Shown: one piece after another, positions 33,245 through 41,390 of the stretch
Position numbering within the stretch: the stretch's first letter is position 1
Layout of the letters: each line of letters begins with the position of its first letter
Program-made: the position numbers and the translations under genes
The notes under the pieces: model-generated
The model's input: the letters and a program-made list of their open reading frames with translations, nothing else
What the model was told of the DNA's origin: nothing
Databases searched by the model: none
Assembly (NCBI GenBank): GCA_934692905.1
Contig: CAKUUM010000005.1
Location: 4,398-68,397 of the forward strand
Reading direction: 5' to 3'
DNA: 64,000 bases
Origin: an uncultured Bacteroidales bacterium
GTDB taxonomy: Bacteria; Bacteroidota; Bacteroidia; Bacteroidales; Paludibacteraceae

Positions 33245-33745
33245 ATGAAAAAAAGTATCTTATTTATCAGCATTCTCGCAGCCGCTATCGGTCTCTCGTC
33301 ATGCGCCACGCAAAAGGGGGCCAACAAGGACACCGACAACTTCCGCTACGAGTTGGAGTGTGCAGGCACAGGCCCACAAGGCAGTTACTTAGTCAAGGTA
33401 TGGAGTTATTCGCGTAACCCAAAAATTGCCGCCGAACAATGCAAGAAAAATGCCGTACATGGCGTGATATTCAAGGGCTACTCGGGGCAAAACGGGTGCG
33501 TGGCACAACGCGCGCTGGCGAGCGATTCCGGTGTGGAGTTGCAATACAAGGAGTATTTCAAACGTTTCTTCTCTGATGAAAATGGCGAGTACCTTAAATA
33601 TGTGTCCGTCACTTCTGCCTCACAGGAAGTGGTGAAGGTCGGCAAGGACTACAAGGTCGGCATCATTGTTACCGTCCAGAAAGACGCTCTCCGCAAGGCT
33701 TTGGAACAAGCGGGGGTCATTCGGGGTTTGAGTAGCGGTTTCTAA
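33245..33745 (+). CDS. Secreted lipoprotein, cassette gene 1
   Basis: This 166-residue lipoprotein has lipobox GLSSC (cysteine near 20). Its mature part shares a pattern with the next gene: a helix of the form AAEQCKKNAVHGVIFKG, then YKEYFKRFFSDENGEYLKYVS, then a strand-helix ending IVTVQKDALRKALEQAGV. This suggests tandem duplication. The helix with repeated Ala/Lys recalls LPP20-type lipoproteins, but I cannot confirm it. The ATG at 33245 gives a clean signal peptide. It starts a five-gene same-strand cassette. Confidence 0.75.
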   Translation: MKKSILFISILAAAIGLSSCATQKGANKDTDNFRYELECAGTGPQGSYLVKVWSYSRNPKIAAEQCKKNAVHGVIFKGYSGQNGCVAQRALASDSGVELQYKEYFKRFFSDENGEYLKYVSVTSASQEVVKVGKDYKVGIIVTVQKDALRKALEQAGVIRGLSSGF

Positions 33746-33767
33746 AATAGTCAAAAACATACTCATT

Positions 33768-34250
33768 ATGAAAAAGTTAGCATTATGGCTTACCCTCATT
33801 CCCTTACTTGGATTGATTGGGTGTGGCGTCAAATCGTCGCAAGCCTACTACAATTACGACAGCAAAATCCTGTCATCTGAATTGGACGGGACCTACAATA
33901 TTCGCGCTTTCGGGCGTGCCCGCAACGCAGTGGCGGCTTTCAACGAAGCCAAAAAACAAGCGGTTTACGACGTAGTGTTCCGTGGCGTGCAAAGCGACAA
34001 CAGTCGCGTGAATTCGTTGCGCCCATTGTTGCAGGAGGTGAATGCAAAAGACAAGTACGAAGACTACTTCAACACTTTCTTTGTGGATGGTGGCGCATAC
34101 ACCCAATTCGTTTCGCTCCACGACACCCGGATCCTCTCCGAGGAGTGGCATCGTGCCCGCACGCAAGTGCTGGTGCAGGCGTCTGTAACTGTGGATCGCG
34201 CTGCCCTCAAAAAGAAACTCATCGAAGACAACATCCTTAAAAACGAGTAA
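33768..34250 (+). CDS. Secreted lipoprotein, cassette gene 2 (paralogue of gene 1)
   Basis: This 160-residue lipoprotein has lipobox GLIGC (cysteine at 19). The segments AFNEAKKQAVYDVVFRGVQ, YEDYFNTFFVDGGAYTQFVS and VQASVTVDRAALKKKLIEDNI match the same three places in the preceding gene. It lies 22 bases after gene 1, and its stop is separated from the next ATG by a single base, so translation is probably coupled. Function is unknown; location is probably the periplasmic face of the outer membrane. Confidence 0.75.
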   Translation: MKKLALWLTLIPLLGLIGCGVKSSQAYYNYDSKILSSELDGTYNIRAFGRARNAVAAFNEAKKQAVYDVVFRGVQSDNSRVNSLRPLLQEVNAKDKYEDYFNTFFVDGGAYTQFVSLHDTRILSEEWHRARTQVLVQASVTVDRAALKKKLIEDNILKNE

Positions 34251-34251
34251 A

Positions 34252-35205
34252 ATGAAAGCAAGACTATCCGTTCTCCTGACCGCCCTCATCGTGGCTGCTG
34301 GAGCATTCGCACAGGCCAAGAAACCCACACTAATGGTTGTTCCTTCCGATGTCTGGTGCAACCAAAATGGCTATACCACCGAGTATGACAACCAAGGCGT
34401 ACTTGTCAAAGTGCCTGACTATCAGCAGGCTTTGCAAAATGACATGGACCTCAAACTGGCCATCTCTAAGATCAACTCTTTGATGGCAGACCGTGGTTTC
34501 CCGCTCAAAGACCTTGAGCAGCAAATCAAACTCATCAACCAACTGAACGCCGAGATGAACATCACCACCAGCAAAAGCGGAAACCAGATGGCAGAATCGC
34601 CCACTGACCGCCTGTGGCGTACGGCAAAAGCGGATATCATCCTCGAACTGACATGGGATATCACTACCCAAGGGCCCAAGCACACCCTTACTTTTATCCT
34701 CGAGGGCAAAGACTCCTACACGGGCAAGAGCATCGGTGCCGCTACAGGTGTCAGCAATCCGTCGTTCTCGGCAGAGTTGCCTGCTCTGTTGGAGGAGGCT
34801 GTGCTCGCTCATATCGACAACTTCAACAACAGCCTCCAGGCATATTTTGACGACCTTTTTGCCAATGGTCGTGAGGTGGCTCTGGACATCCGTGTCTTTG
34901 AAGACAACGAGAAGGGCATTGACCTTGAAACGGAATACAACGGTCTGGAACTCAGCGAGATAATCGACAACTGGATGGCACAGAACACCGTACAAGGTCG
35001 TTTCACCAAGTTAGGCTCATCCGAGAACTACATTTCCTACGAGCAAGTGCGTATCCCGCTCTACAACGCCAACGGAGTAGCCATGGACACCGAGTCTTTT
35101 GCCCGCCAACTGCGCAAAATGCTGCAAAAAGAGCCCTACAATATCCCCGTCAAACTGCTCAATCGCGGTCTCGGGCGTGCCATATTGATTCTGGGTGAGA
35201 AATAA
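34252..35205 (+). CDS. DUF6175-like secreted protein, cassette gene 3
   Basis: This 317-residue protein has a cleavable signal peptide (cleavage near AFAQA) and then KPTLMVVPSDVWCNQNGY, which I associate with the DUF6175 family. Further on are DRLWRTAKADIILELTW and an LLEEAVLAHIDNF helix, giving a mixed alpha/beta protein reminiscent of CsgG/TolB-N-like nucleoside-free domains. No catalytic motif is seen. It starts one base after gene 2. Family assignment is from memory of the N-terminal pattern. Confidence 0.75.
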   Translation: MKARLSVLLTALIVAAGAFAQAKKPTLMVVPSDVWCNQNGYTTEYDNQGVLVKVPDYQQALQNDMDLKLAISKINSLMADRGFPLKDLEQQIKLINQLNAEMNITTSKSGNQMAESPTDRLWRTAKADIILELTWDITTQGPKHTLTFILEGKDSYTGKSIGAATGVSNPSFSAELPALLEEAVLAHIDNFNNSLQAYFDDLFANGREVALDIRVFEDNEKGIDLETEYNGLELSEIIDNWMAQNTVQGRFTKLGSSENYISYEQVRIPLYNANGVAMDTESFARQLRKMLQKEPYNIPVKLLNRGLGRAILILGEK

Positions 35206-35229
35206 CAACCATTTTACATATCAATTCGT

Positions 35230-36165
35230 ATGAAACGACTGAATATCATCATATTAGCGTTGCTTAGTTGTATAGCGACGTTTGCACAAACCGCTCCCAA
35301 AGCCAACCTTGCACTGCAGGTTGTCGTCGAGAATATGGTCGAGCCTTTCCCGCCTGCTGCTAAGGCGCAGATGGTCAACAAGTTAACAACCCTTCTTACG
35401 CAGAATGGCATCGCCTCATCCGACTATCAGAACCAATTTGTCATCACGGCTTTCGTGGTTCCGCAGACCAAGGACATCCTCCTGGGAGCGCCTACGCAAA
35501 TCGCCGAGACGATGGACGTAACATTCTATATAGCAGATATTTACAACCAACTTGTCTTCTCCACCGCCACCATCTCCGCAAAGGGTGTCGGCAACACTGA
35601 GGCTAAGAGTTACATGGACGCTTTGCGCCATATCAACCTCAACTCGCCCAAACTCACAGCCTTCGTGCAGGAGGGCAAGGAGAAAATCATCAACTACTAC
35701 AACACACAGGCGCCGGCTATCTTTGAGCGCGCCATGACCCTCGCCAAGATGAAGGACTACACGCAAGCCCTCTACCTGCTGTCTGCCATACCTGCTGAGT
35801 GTGAGCACTTTACGCAAGCCAACGAGTATGGTCTGCAGGTATATCAACTGTTCATCGACAATGACTGCCAGAAGCACCTCGCCGCAGCACGCGCTGCATG
35901 GTCTGCGCAGCAGAACGCCGATGGAGCCAATGCGGCAGGCGAGTACCTGCAACTCATCTATCCCGACGCATCCTGCTATGCCGAGGCCATGGCGCTCTAT
36001 CAAGAGATAAAGTCCAAAGTATTGGACGATTGGAAGTTCGAGATGAAGAAGTATCAGGATGGTGTGGACCTCGAAAGTCAGCGCATCAGTGCATGGCGCG
36101 GAGTCGGCACTGCCTATGGGCAGCATCAGCAACCGCAAACCACCAATATAGGCTTCCTGCGCTGA
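35230..36165 (+). CDS. Secreted protein, cassette gene 4, unknown function
   Basis: This 311-residue protein has a signal peptide (cleavage near ATFAQT). The N-terminal domain (about 22-160) shows VVENMVEPFPPAAKAQMVNKL, VITAFVVPQTKDI and ETMDVTFYIADIY, resembling the substrate-free LPS-flagellar FlgT/CsgG-like fold. The second half is alpha-helical with a TPR-like AMTLAKMKDYTQALYLLSAI segment. The stop codon shares a base with the start of gene 5 (TGATG), a sign of coupled translation. Confidence 0.72.
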   Translation: MKRLNIIILALLSCIATFAQTAPKANLALQVVVENMVEPFPPAAKAQMVNKLTTLLTQNGIASSDYQNQFVITAFVVPQTKDILLGAPTQIAETMDVTFYIADIYNQLVFSTATISAKGVGNTEAKSYMDALRHINLNSPKLTAFVQEGKEKIINYYNTQAPAIFERAMTLAKMKDYTQALYLLSAIPAECEHFTQANEYGLQVYQLFIDNDCQKHLAAARAAWSAQQNADGANAAGEYLQLIYPDASCYAEAMALYQEIKSKVLDDWKFEMKKYQDGVDLESQRISAWRGVGTAYGQHQQPQTTNIGFLR

Positions 36166-37508
36166 TGAAAAGGGGGATTTTCTGCATTTTCACCTTAGTA
36201 TTATCCGTTCAGTTCGCTGTTGGGCAGTCCAATGGCGAACTGAACGAGTATAGGCGCAATGCCTTGGCAACAATGATGGTCTACCACTCCGAAGACCAGT
36301 TCGGCGACAGCATCTATCGCGCCTTCGAGAGTATGCCTGTCCCCGACAAGTACGACGACCATAGTTTTGGCTACAACGTCATCATCAACGACAGTATCCA
36401 CGGCGTCCAACGCAACCAAAACGGGCTCATCAAGGCGCAACTCGGCAAGAACCTCACCACGCAGGACATCCTCCGCAACGGCAAAGCATTGGAGACACTT
36501 CTCAACGACGCACAAGTTGCTAAGTTACTGGTTGCCAAATGGTTCGGATTGAAATTAGACGATAATGAGAATGACCTGCTGGATGGTTTCGACATGCACC
36601 TCATCCAGGAGCGCGGGCAGTACAACGCCTCGGATGTTGATGTCGCCACAGCGCGTCTCACACCACGCGGTGTCGCCACGTTGTCCGACGCCGGCGAGGA
36701 ACTCATCAACAACACTTTCGTCCTCGTCAACGATATCACCTACGTCACTGCCGAGGAGAAAGCCGCTGTCGCTAAGGCGGTTATGAATGTGCTCGGCGGA
36801 TTGGTGGACGCTTTTCTCGGCGGCAGCACGGGGCGTGACCTCGCCAATACAGGGGCAGCCATCGCCGATTCCTTCACGGGGTTCACTGTCAAAACCCACT
36901 CCTACCTCTTCCAACTCGTCTGGAACGACTCCGTCGCCAACACGTTCTACAACAACTACTACACCGCTTACCCGTACATCGACACCGCCAAAATCTACGC
37001 TTTTCTCAACGACGGCAGCCTTTTCCGGCTGAAATACGTCGCCCACGAATACGAGTACGATGCCAAGTCCGTCCTCAAAGGCGAGTATTCGCGCGAGGAA
37101 CTCATCAAGACCGTCTGCACCAAATCCATGGACAAAAACATTGCCGCCCTGCAACTCGCCTACGAGGATTTCAAGGTCAAAACGCCAGTCTACGAGGTCA
37201 TCTCCGACGACAAGGGGCGCACCGTCGGCTATACGGCAAAGATTGGCATGAAGGAGGGTATCACCGAATCCTCTCGTTTTCAGGTTATTCAGCGCGTCAT
37301 CGACCCCGCTACCAACCGCACTTCCTACCGCTACATCGCTTCTCTCAAACCCGTCCGCGGCAAGATTTGGGACAACCGCTACAACGCTGTCACCGAGGGC
37401 GACCCGGGTTCCGAACTCACTGCCACGCTCTTCAAAAAGACAAGTGGCGGCGAAATCCTTCCAGGCATGCTCATCATCGAGGGCAAGTACCGCAAAGTCA
37501 CCCAATAA
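36165..37508 (+). CDS. Secreted protein, cassette gene 5, unknown function
   Basis: This 447-residue protein has a signal peptide (cleavage near VGQSN). It consists of a helical N-terminal region, a small Gly/Ala hydrophobic stretch (about 205-235, LGGLVDAFLGGSTGRDLANT) that could contact membrane, and a C-terminal beta-rich domain with SRFQVIQRVIDPATNRTSYRY in segments and GGEILPGMLIIEGKYRKVTQ at the end. The ATG at 36165 overlaps the gene 4 stop. I recognise no characterised family. It ends 15 bases from the convergent alkaline phosphatase gene. Confidence 0.75.
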   Translation: MKRGIFCIFTLVLSVQFAVGQSNGELNEYRRNALATMMVYHSEDQFGDSIYRAFESMPVPDKYDDHSFGYNVIINDSIHGVQRNQNGLIKAQLGKNLTTQDILRNGKALETLLNDAQVAKLLVAKWFGLKLDDNENDLLDGFDMHLIQERGQYNASDVDVATARLTPRGVATLSDAGEELINNTFVLVNDITYVTAEEKAAVAKAVMNVLGGLVDAFLGGSTGRDLANTGAAIADSFTGFTVKTHSYLFQLVWNDSVANTFYNNYYTAYPYIDTAKIYAFLNDGSLFRLKYVAHEYEYDAKSVLKGEYSREELIKTVCTKSMDKNIAALQLAYEDFKVKTPVYEVISDDKGRTVGYTAKIGMKEGITESSRFQVIQRVIDPATNRTSYRYIASLKPVRGKIWDNRYNAVTEGDPGSELTATLFKKTSGGEILPGMLIIEGKYRKVTQ

Positions 37509-37523
37509 TCATCGCGCTAACCC

Positions 37524-38915
37524 CTATCGTGTCGCGCTGTACAGCAGCGGGGCTATCTCCGTGTTGTCGTGCCAGCCCGTAAAGTGTTCAGCACCTGCCC
37601 CTATGGCAAACACGGGCACTGCCGCTGCCGTGTGCGAGTAACTCGTCCACCCCAACTTGGCTTCCCTGTTCAGTATCTCATTGGCCTTGTCACTCAGGTA
37701 GTTGACATCTTTGTACAGGGTCTTCACCGTGGCGTGTTTGCGCACGATTTTCTTGTATGCGGCCTGCAATTCCGCATCTTCTTCCGCGCTTACAGGCACC
37801 TGTGCATACAGACCCGTGTTCTCGGTCAGCAACGCCTTCACGTCTGCCCATTTCAGCCCTTTGCCTTTTTCTTGTTGCAGCGCTGCCAACTTGTCCGACA
37901 GTATCCATTCCGAGCAGTTCTGATATTGAAGTGCTTGTAAATTAAGGGTATAGTGGCTGTTCCCCAATGCCATGCCGCCCGTCTCGTGGTCTGCTGTCAC
38001 CACTATCAGGGTCTCATCGGGGTGCTGTTCGTAGAATTCGTACGCCACTTGCAACGCCTCGTCCATGTCGATGGTTTCCTTTATCGCGGTCGCACCGTCA
38101 CGCCCGTGGCAGGCATAGTCTATCTTACCGCCTTCCACCATCATGAAAAATCGCTCATAGCCGGACAGTTGTTCCAAGGCCACCTCCACTATCTCGCTCA
38201 GTTTCAAATCCCCGTCCTTGCGGTCTATCGCGTAGGGTATCGACTCGCCCTTCAACGTCCTGTCTGCCGCGAACTCCTCCGGCACCAGTATCATCTTGTC
38301 CACCCGCCCCATGGCTTTGGCTGCCTCATAGCCGCCGGCTATCGTGTAGCCGTTTGCCTCGCACAAGTCATACAGGTTTTCCGCGTGTATGTCATTCTTG
38401 TTCAAGGGAGTGTGAAATCCCGAACCGCCGAAAAACTGAAAATCCGACGCTGCCAACAGCACACCTATATTATAATAGTCGTCGCGTTTTGCGGTATGGG
38501 CGTAGTGTGGTGCGGGAGTCGCATGGTCTATCGCCACCGAAGTCATGATGCCTATCCCCCATCCTTCTTTGCGCAACTTCGTAGCCACACTCTCAAGGGG
38601 CTCACCGTCAGGCGTTTGACCTATCATGCCGTTGTTTGTTTTCGCGCCGGTTGCCAGACATGTTCCTGCAGCAGCGGAGTCGGTAATACCGTTCGATGCC
38701 GAGAATGTCGCCACCTGACCCGAGTACGGGAACTGCGTCATCAGCAGTTGCCGTCTGCCTATCTCGCCCGACAACTCTGCCAGATACATCTCGGATGCCA
38801 GAACCTGGTTCGGACCCATCCCGTCACCTATAAAGAAAAACACGTACTTGGCTTGCGCCATCGTTGCCGTCACCATACACAGCAACAAACTGCTAATCAA
38901 TGTTATCCGTCTCAT
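37524..38915 (-). CDS. Alkaline phosphatase (periplasmic)
   Basis: This 463-residue exported metalloenzyme has a signal peptide (cleavage near TMAQAK), the first metal-binding motif IGDGMGPNQV, and the nucleophile serine in GITDSAAAGTCLATGAKT. Further zinc ligands lie in MMVEGGKIDYACHG and VTADHETGG, and in the later SHTAAAVPVFAIG histidine region. It belongs to the PhoA superfamily and releases phosphate from monoesters. The ATG at 38915 gives the only good signal peptide. The promoter is at 38991-39022 and repeat copy D lies beyond it. Confidence 0.93.
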   Translation of the reverse strand: MRRITLISSLLLCMVTATMAQAKYVFFFIGDGMGPNQVLASEMYLAELSGEIGRRQLLMTQFPYSGQVATFSASNGITDSAAAGTCLATGAKTNNGMIGQTPDGEPLESVATKLRKEGWGIGIMTSVAIDHATPAPHYAHTAKRDDYYNIGVLLAASDFQFFGGSGFHTPLNKNDIHAENLYDLCEANGYTIAGGYEAAKAMGRVDKMILVPEEFAADRTLKGESIPYAIDRKDGDLKLSEIVEVALEQLSGYERFFMMVEGGKIDYACHGRDGATAIKETIDMDEALQVAYEFYEQHPDETLIVVTADHETGGMALGNSHYTLNLQALQYQNCSEWILSDKLAALQQEKGKGLKWADVKALLTENTGLYAQVPVSAEEDAELQAAYKKIVRKHATVKTLYKDVNYLSDKANEILNREAKLGWTSYSHTAAAVPVFAIGAGAEHFTGWHDNTEIAPLLYSATR

Positions 38916-38990
38916 ATCTTTCTTGTTTTTATAATGCTTTTTTATTTCCCCGGCCCTGTTTTCCGTCCACTTTTTGTCAAAACTTCCCTG

Positions 38991-39022
38991 CAAAGTTACA
39001 CTTTTTTTCCTGACGAAACAAG
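38991..39022 (-). promoter_or_regulatory. Promoter of the alkaline phosphatase gene
   Basis: TAACTTTG (38998-38991) with a CTTGTTT -33 region about 20 bases upstream on the minus strand. The leader is about 70 bases. Confidence 0.65.
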
Positions 39023-39094
39023 TTCCCCATGCACAATCCGTGCGCAATTTTTCTCCCCATCTCGGCAAGTCCCCTGTAATTTTGATGTGACGTG

Positions 39095-39280
39095 TGGGGA
39101 CGACGCGTCCCGCGTCATCGTTTTCCATGTTAATTTTCCCGCACTCATTACTCATTACTCATTGCGCATTACGCATTAGGCATTGCCCCTCGTGTACTTG
39201 TCGGGGTAAGTGTATGAGATTAGTATGTGATTAGTATGAGATTAGTATGAGATTAGTATGTGATTCCGCCGACCTTGTCG
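39095..39280 (-). repeat. Composite promoter-linked repeat, copy D
   Basis: Read on the minus strand: CGACAAGGTCGGCGGAAT (39280-39263), five 11-base units (39262-39208), linker CCCCGACAAGTACACGAGG, an AATGCGCAAT/GAGTAATGAGT segment, AACATGGAAAACGATG, then the palindrome ATGACGCGGGACGCGTCGT (39118-39100). It points to the phosphatase gene; the array ends 210 bases from its -7 box. Confidence 0.9.
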
Positions 39281-39295
39281 CGAGGATATACGGAG

Positions 39296-39314
39296 ACGGC
39301 GCGTCCCGTGTCGT
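39296..39314. repeat. Palindromic repeat (ACGACGCG family) beside copy D
   Basis: ACGGCGCG, TCC, CGTGTCGT is a slightly degenerate copy on the other side of copy D, so this element is flanked by two palindromes. Confidence 0.6.
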
Positions 39315-39358
39315 CACAAGAGTAAGGTGATAAAAAACAGGTGGTCGGACTTGATGGG

Positions 39359-39943
39359 TCAGTCAAACACTTCCATCAGCACATTTAGCGATTTGGGCTC
39401 GCTGAACTCCTCAATATGTTCCGCATAGTATGCGCATATTTCCTTCAGGAATTGCTGCCGTTGTTGGCGGGAGGTCGGCTCCAGAAACCATTCGGGGTGT
39501 TCAGCCTCGTCAACCCCGATGCCCAGAAACATGGTGTAGTCTATCAGGAAACGCAGATGTATATTCTCCACATTCTCGCACGCATCCAGTTCCTCCACCA
39601 CGCCGCACAGCCATGCAAACAATTCTTCGTCTTGCATCGGGTGCCGCACTGTAAGACTCAGTATTTCAGCGATAAACATCGCTATGCATTGTCTCTTCAC
39701 ATCTGTCGCCAAACGGGTATGGGTGCGTACCAGGGCGACAGAGGTCAATGTCCCCATGCTGTTGTTGCCGCGATGGGTGGCTGTCACTTCTATCCGCGAC
39801 AGGGGACTGAGCATTCCCTTGTATTTATTGCCGCGCACAGCGAATGCCATCCTGCCGTTTTGGGCAGTATACAGTTGCGCAACGCTCACATTGTCAGCAC
39901 ATTTGCGCAGCGATAACACGATGGCTTCCGTCTTCTGGGTCAC
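39359..39943 (-). CDS. recO: DNA repair protein RecO
   Basis: This protein loads RecA at gaps in the RecFOR pathway. The N-terminal OB fold shows TEAIVLSLRKCADN, VAQLYTAQNGRMAFAVRG and a following strand pattern typical of RecO; the C-terminal helical part has LRFLIDYTMFLGIGVD. I choose a GTG start at 39943 (194 residues) because the -7 box TATCTTTG ends at 39968 and the protein then begins at the OB fold. Longer starts would lie upstream of the promoter. The zinc-finger cysteines of some RecO proteins are absent. Confidence 0.82.
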   Translation of the reverse strand: MTQKTEAIVLSLRKCADNVSVAQLYTAQNGRMAFAVRGNKYKGMLSPLSRIEVTATHRGNNSMGTLTSVALVRTHTRLATDVKRQCIAMFIAEILSLTVRHPMQDEELFAWLCGVVEELDACENVENIHLRFLIDYTMFLGIGVDEAEHPEWFLEPTSRQQRQQFLKEICAYYAEHIEEFSEPKSLNVLMEVFD

Positions 39944-39967
39944 TTTTTTCCGAACATTTTTCCACTG

Positions 39968-39999
39968 CAAAGATATACTTTTCGCAGTGAATATGCAAA
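39968..39999 (-). promoter_or_regulatory. Promoter of recO
   Basis: TATCTTTG (39975-39968) and TTTG (39999-39996) are 20 bases apart on the minus strand. Confidence 0.75.
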
Positions 40000-40099
40000 T
40001 ATCTTCTGCACGTCGCCCTCCCCTCTGCATGCCATATCGTAGTTTTTCCGCCTCTCTTTTCTGCCGAAATAACGAAAAAACACAAAAAATCTGCACGCT

Positions 40100-40133
40100 A
40101 TTGCACACATATCATTTTTTTTTCGTAACTTTG
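40100..40133 (+). promoter_or_regulatory. Promoter of tRNA-Ser(GGA)
   Basis: ATTG (40100-40103) and TAACTTTG (40126-40133) with 22 bases between. The leader of about 100 bases starts CGCCGCTTTTG and contains a second GCAAGCCGCTTTCGAC copy at 40218-40233, right before the tRNA. Confidence 0.6.
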
Positions 40134-40236
40134 CGCCGCTTTTGTGCAGATTAGGTTTCAATAGAGTCCGGATAGGGGATTATATACAACCCGATACTGC
40201 ACGGCCAAAGTGGCAATGCAAGCCGCTTTCGACGAG

Positions 40237-40324
40237 GGAGAGATGCTCGAGTGGTTGAAGAGGCACGCCTGGAAAGCGTGTAAACTCCAAAAGGGTTTCC
40301 GGGGTTCGAATCCCCGTCTCTCCG
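40237..40324 (+). tRNA. tRNA-Ser (anticodon GGA)
   Basis: The acceptor GGAGAGA pairs with TCTCTCC, discriminator G. The anticodon loop is CTGGAAA, giving GGA. A long variable arm and T-arm GGGG-TTCGAAT-CCCC are present. The length of 88 bases fits tRNA-Ser. CCA is not encoded. Confidence 0.96.
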
Positions 40325-40415
40325 CAAGGATTTTTGAGAACGCGGCGCGTCTGTGCTTGCACAAGCGCGATGCGCGAACAAAAAGACTTGCACCGGATGC
40401 CCGTGGCTGATGGTG

Positions 40416-40446
40416 GGGATTACGGAGAAATCCCCGTCTCTCACGG
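40416..40446 (+). repeat. Partial copy of the tRNA-Ser 3' half (att-like)
   Basis: AATCCCCGTCTCTC (40429-40442) repeats the tRNA T-arm and acceptor sequence at 40309-40322, 120 bases away. It is preceded by GGGGATT, giving a T-arm-like hairpin. A matching inverted pair AAGGATTTT/AAAATCCTT (40326-40334, 40446-40454) brackets the interval. It may be a scar of an integrated element or a decayed tRNA copy. Confidence 0.5.
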
Positions 40447-40505
40447 AAAATCCTTACCTTAATCGCAGAAATAAACTAATAACTCAACAAAAAACGAATA
40501 ATCGT

Positions 40506-41336
40506 ATGAAAAAAGTTTTTGCAACCCTTACGGTATTGGCAATGTTCGCCTTCAATGGCGTTGCTGTAATGGCTCAAGACGCAACGGACGCTGCGCCCGC
40601 TGCAGAAGAACAAGTAACTGAGGCTTCTGCCGCTGTGGAAACAGTTGCCGTTGAAGAGGCTCCCGCTGCTCCTGAGGCAGAAGAAGGCGGCCTCGTGGCT
40701 CTTCACAAGACATTGAAGACTAAGTTCATCGAAGGTGGTGCAGGCTTTATGGCTGCCACTCTCCTCTGCTTGGTATTTGGTTTGGCACTCTGCATCGAGC
40801 GTATTATCTACCTCAGCCTTAGCAAAACGAATACAAAGGCTCTCCTTGCAAAGATTGAGGAGGCTCTCAACAAAGGTGGTATCGAGGCTGCTCTTGACGT
40901 TTGCCGCAACACCCGCGGTCCCGTGGCAAGTATCTTCTACCAGGGTCTCAGCCGTTATGACGAGGGCGTGGACGTAGTGGAGAAGACCGTAGCAAGTTAC
41001 GGCGGCGTGCAACTTGGTCTCTTGGAGAAGAACCTCTCTTGGATTTCCCTCTTCATCTCGATTGCTCCGTCGTTGGGATTCTTGGGAACCATCATCGGTA
41101 TGATTCAGGCATTCGATAAGATTCAGCAGGTAGGTGATATCTCGGCTACAGTCGTTGCCGGCGGTATCAAGGTCGCTCTGTTGACCACCCTCCTCGGTTT
41201 GGTTATCGCCATCATTCTCCAATTGTTCTACAACTACATCCTTAGCCTTGTTGAGGGTCTGGTAAACGAGATGGAAGACAGTTCTATCAGCCTGCTTGAC
41301 CTCGTGGTTGACTACGACGCAAAACACAAAAAGTAA
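40506..41336 (+). CDS. exbB: ExbB/TolQ/MotA-family proton channel
   Basis: This 276-residue inner-membrane protein has a signal-like first helix, an Ala/Glu/Val-rich acidic linker (about 25-65), then the MotA/TolQ/ExbB core: a helix near 83-103, a cytoplasmic domain, and two C-terminal helices with SIAPSLGFLGTIIGMIQAF and ALLTTLLGLVIAIILQL. It uses the proton gradient to energise TonB- or Tol-type envelope machines with the two ExbD proteins downstream. The ATG at 40506 gives this layout. No tonB lies nearby. Confidence 0.92.
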   Translation: MKKVFATLTVLAMFAFNGVAVMAQDATDAAPAAEEQVTEASAAVETVAVEEAPAAPEAEEGGLVALHKTLKTKFIEGGAGFMAATLLCLVFGLALCIERIIYLSLSKTNTKALLAKIEEALNKGGIEAALDVCRNTRGPVASIFYQGLSRYDEGVDVVEKTVASYGGVQLGLLEKNLSWISLFISIAPSLGFLGTIIGMIQAFDKIQQVGDISATVVAGGIKVALLTTLLGLVIAIILQLFYNYILSLVEGLVNEMEDSSISLLDLVVDYDAKHKK

Positions 41337-41390
41337 TCGATTTTGCATCGCACAAAACGTATTTAGTTAAACTTGCAAAATTGGATTATT

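Noticed and set aside
40210..40410. 66-codon ORF across tRNA-Ser(GGA)
   Set aside because: The tRNA explains the sequence.
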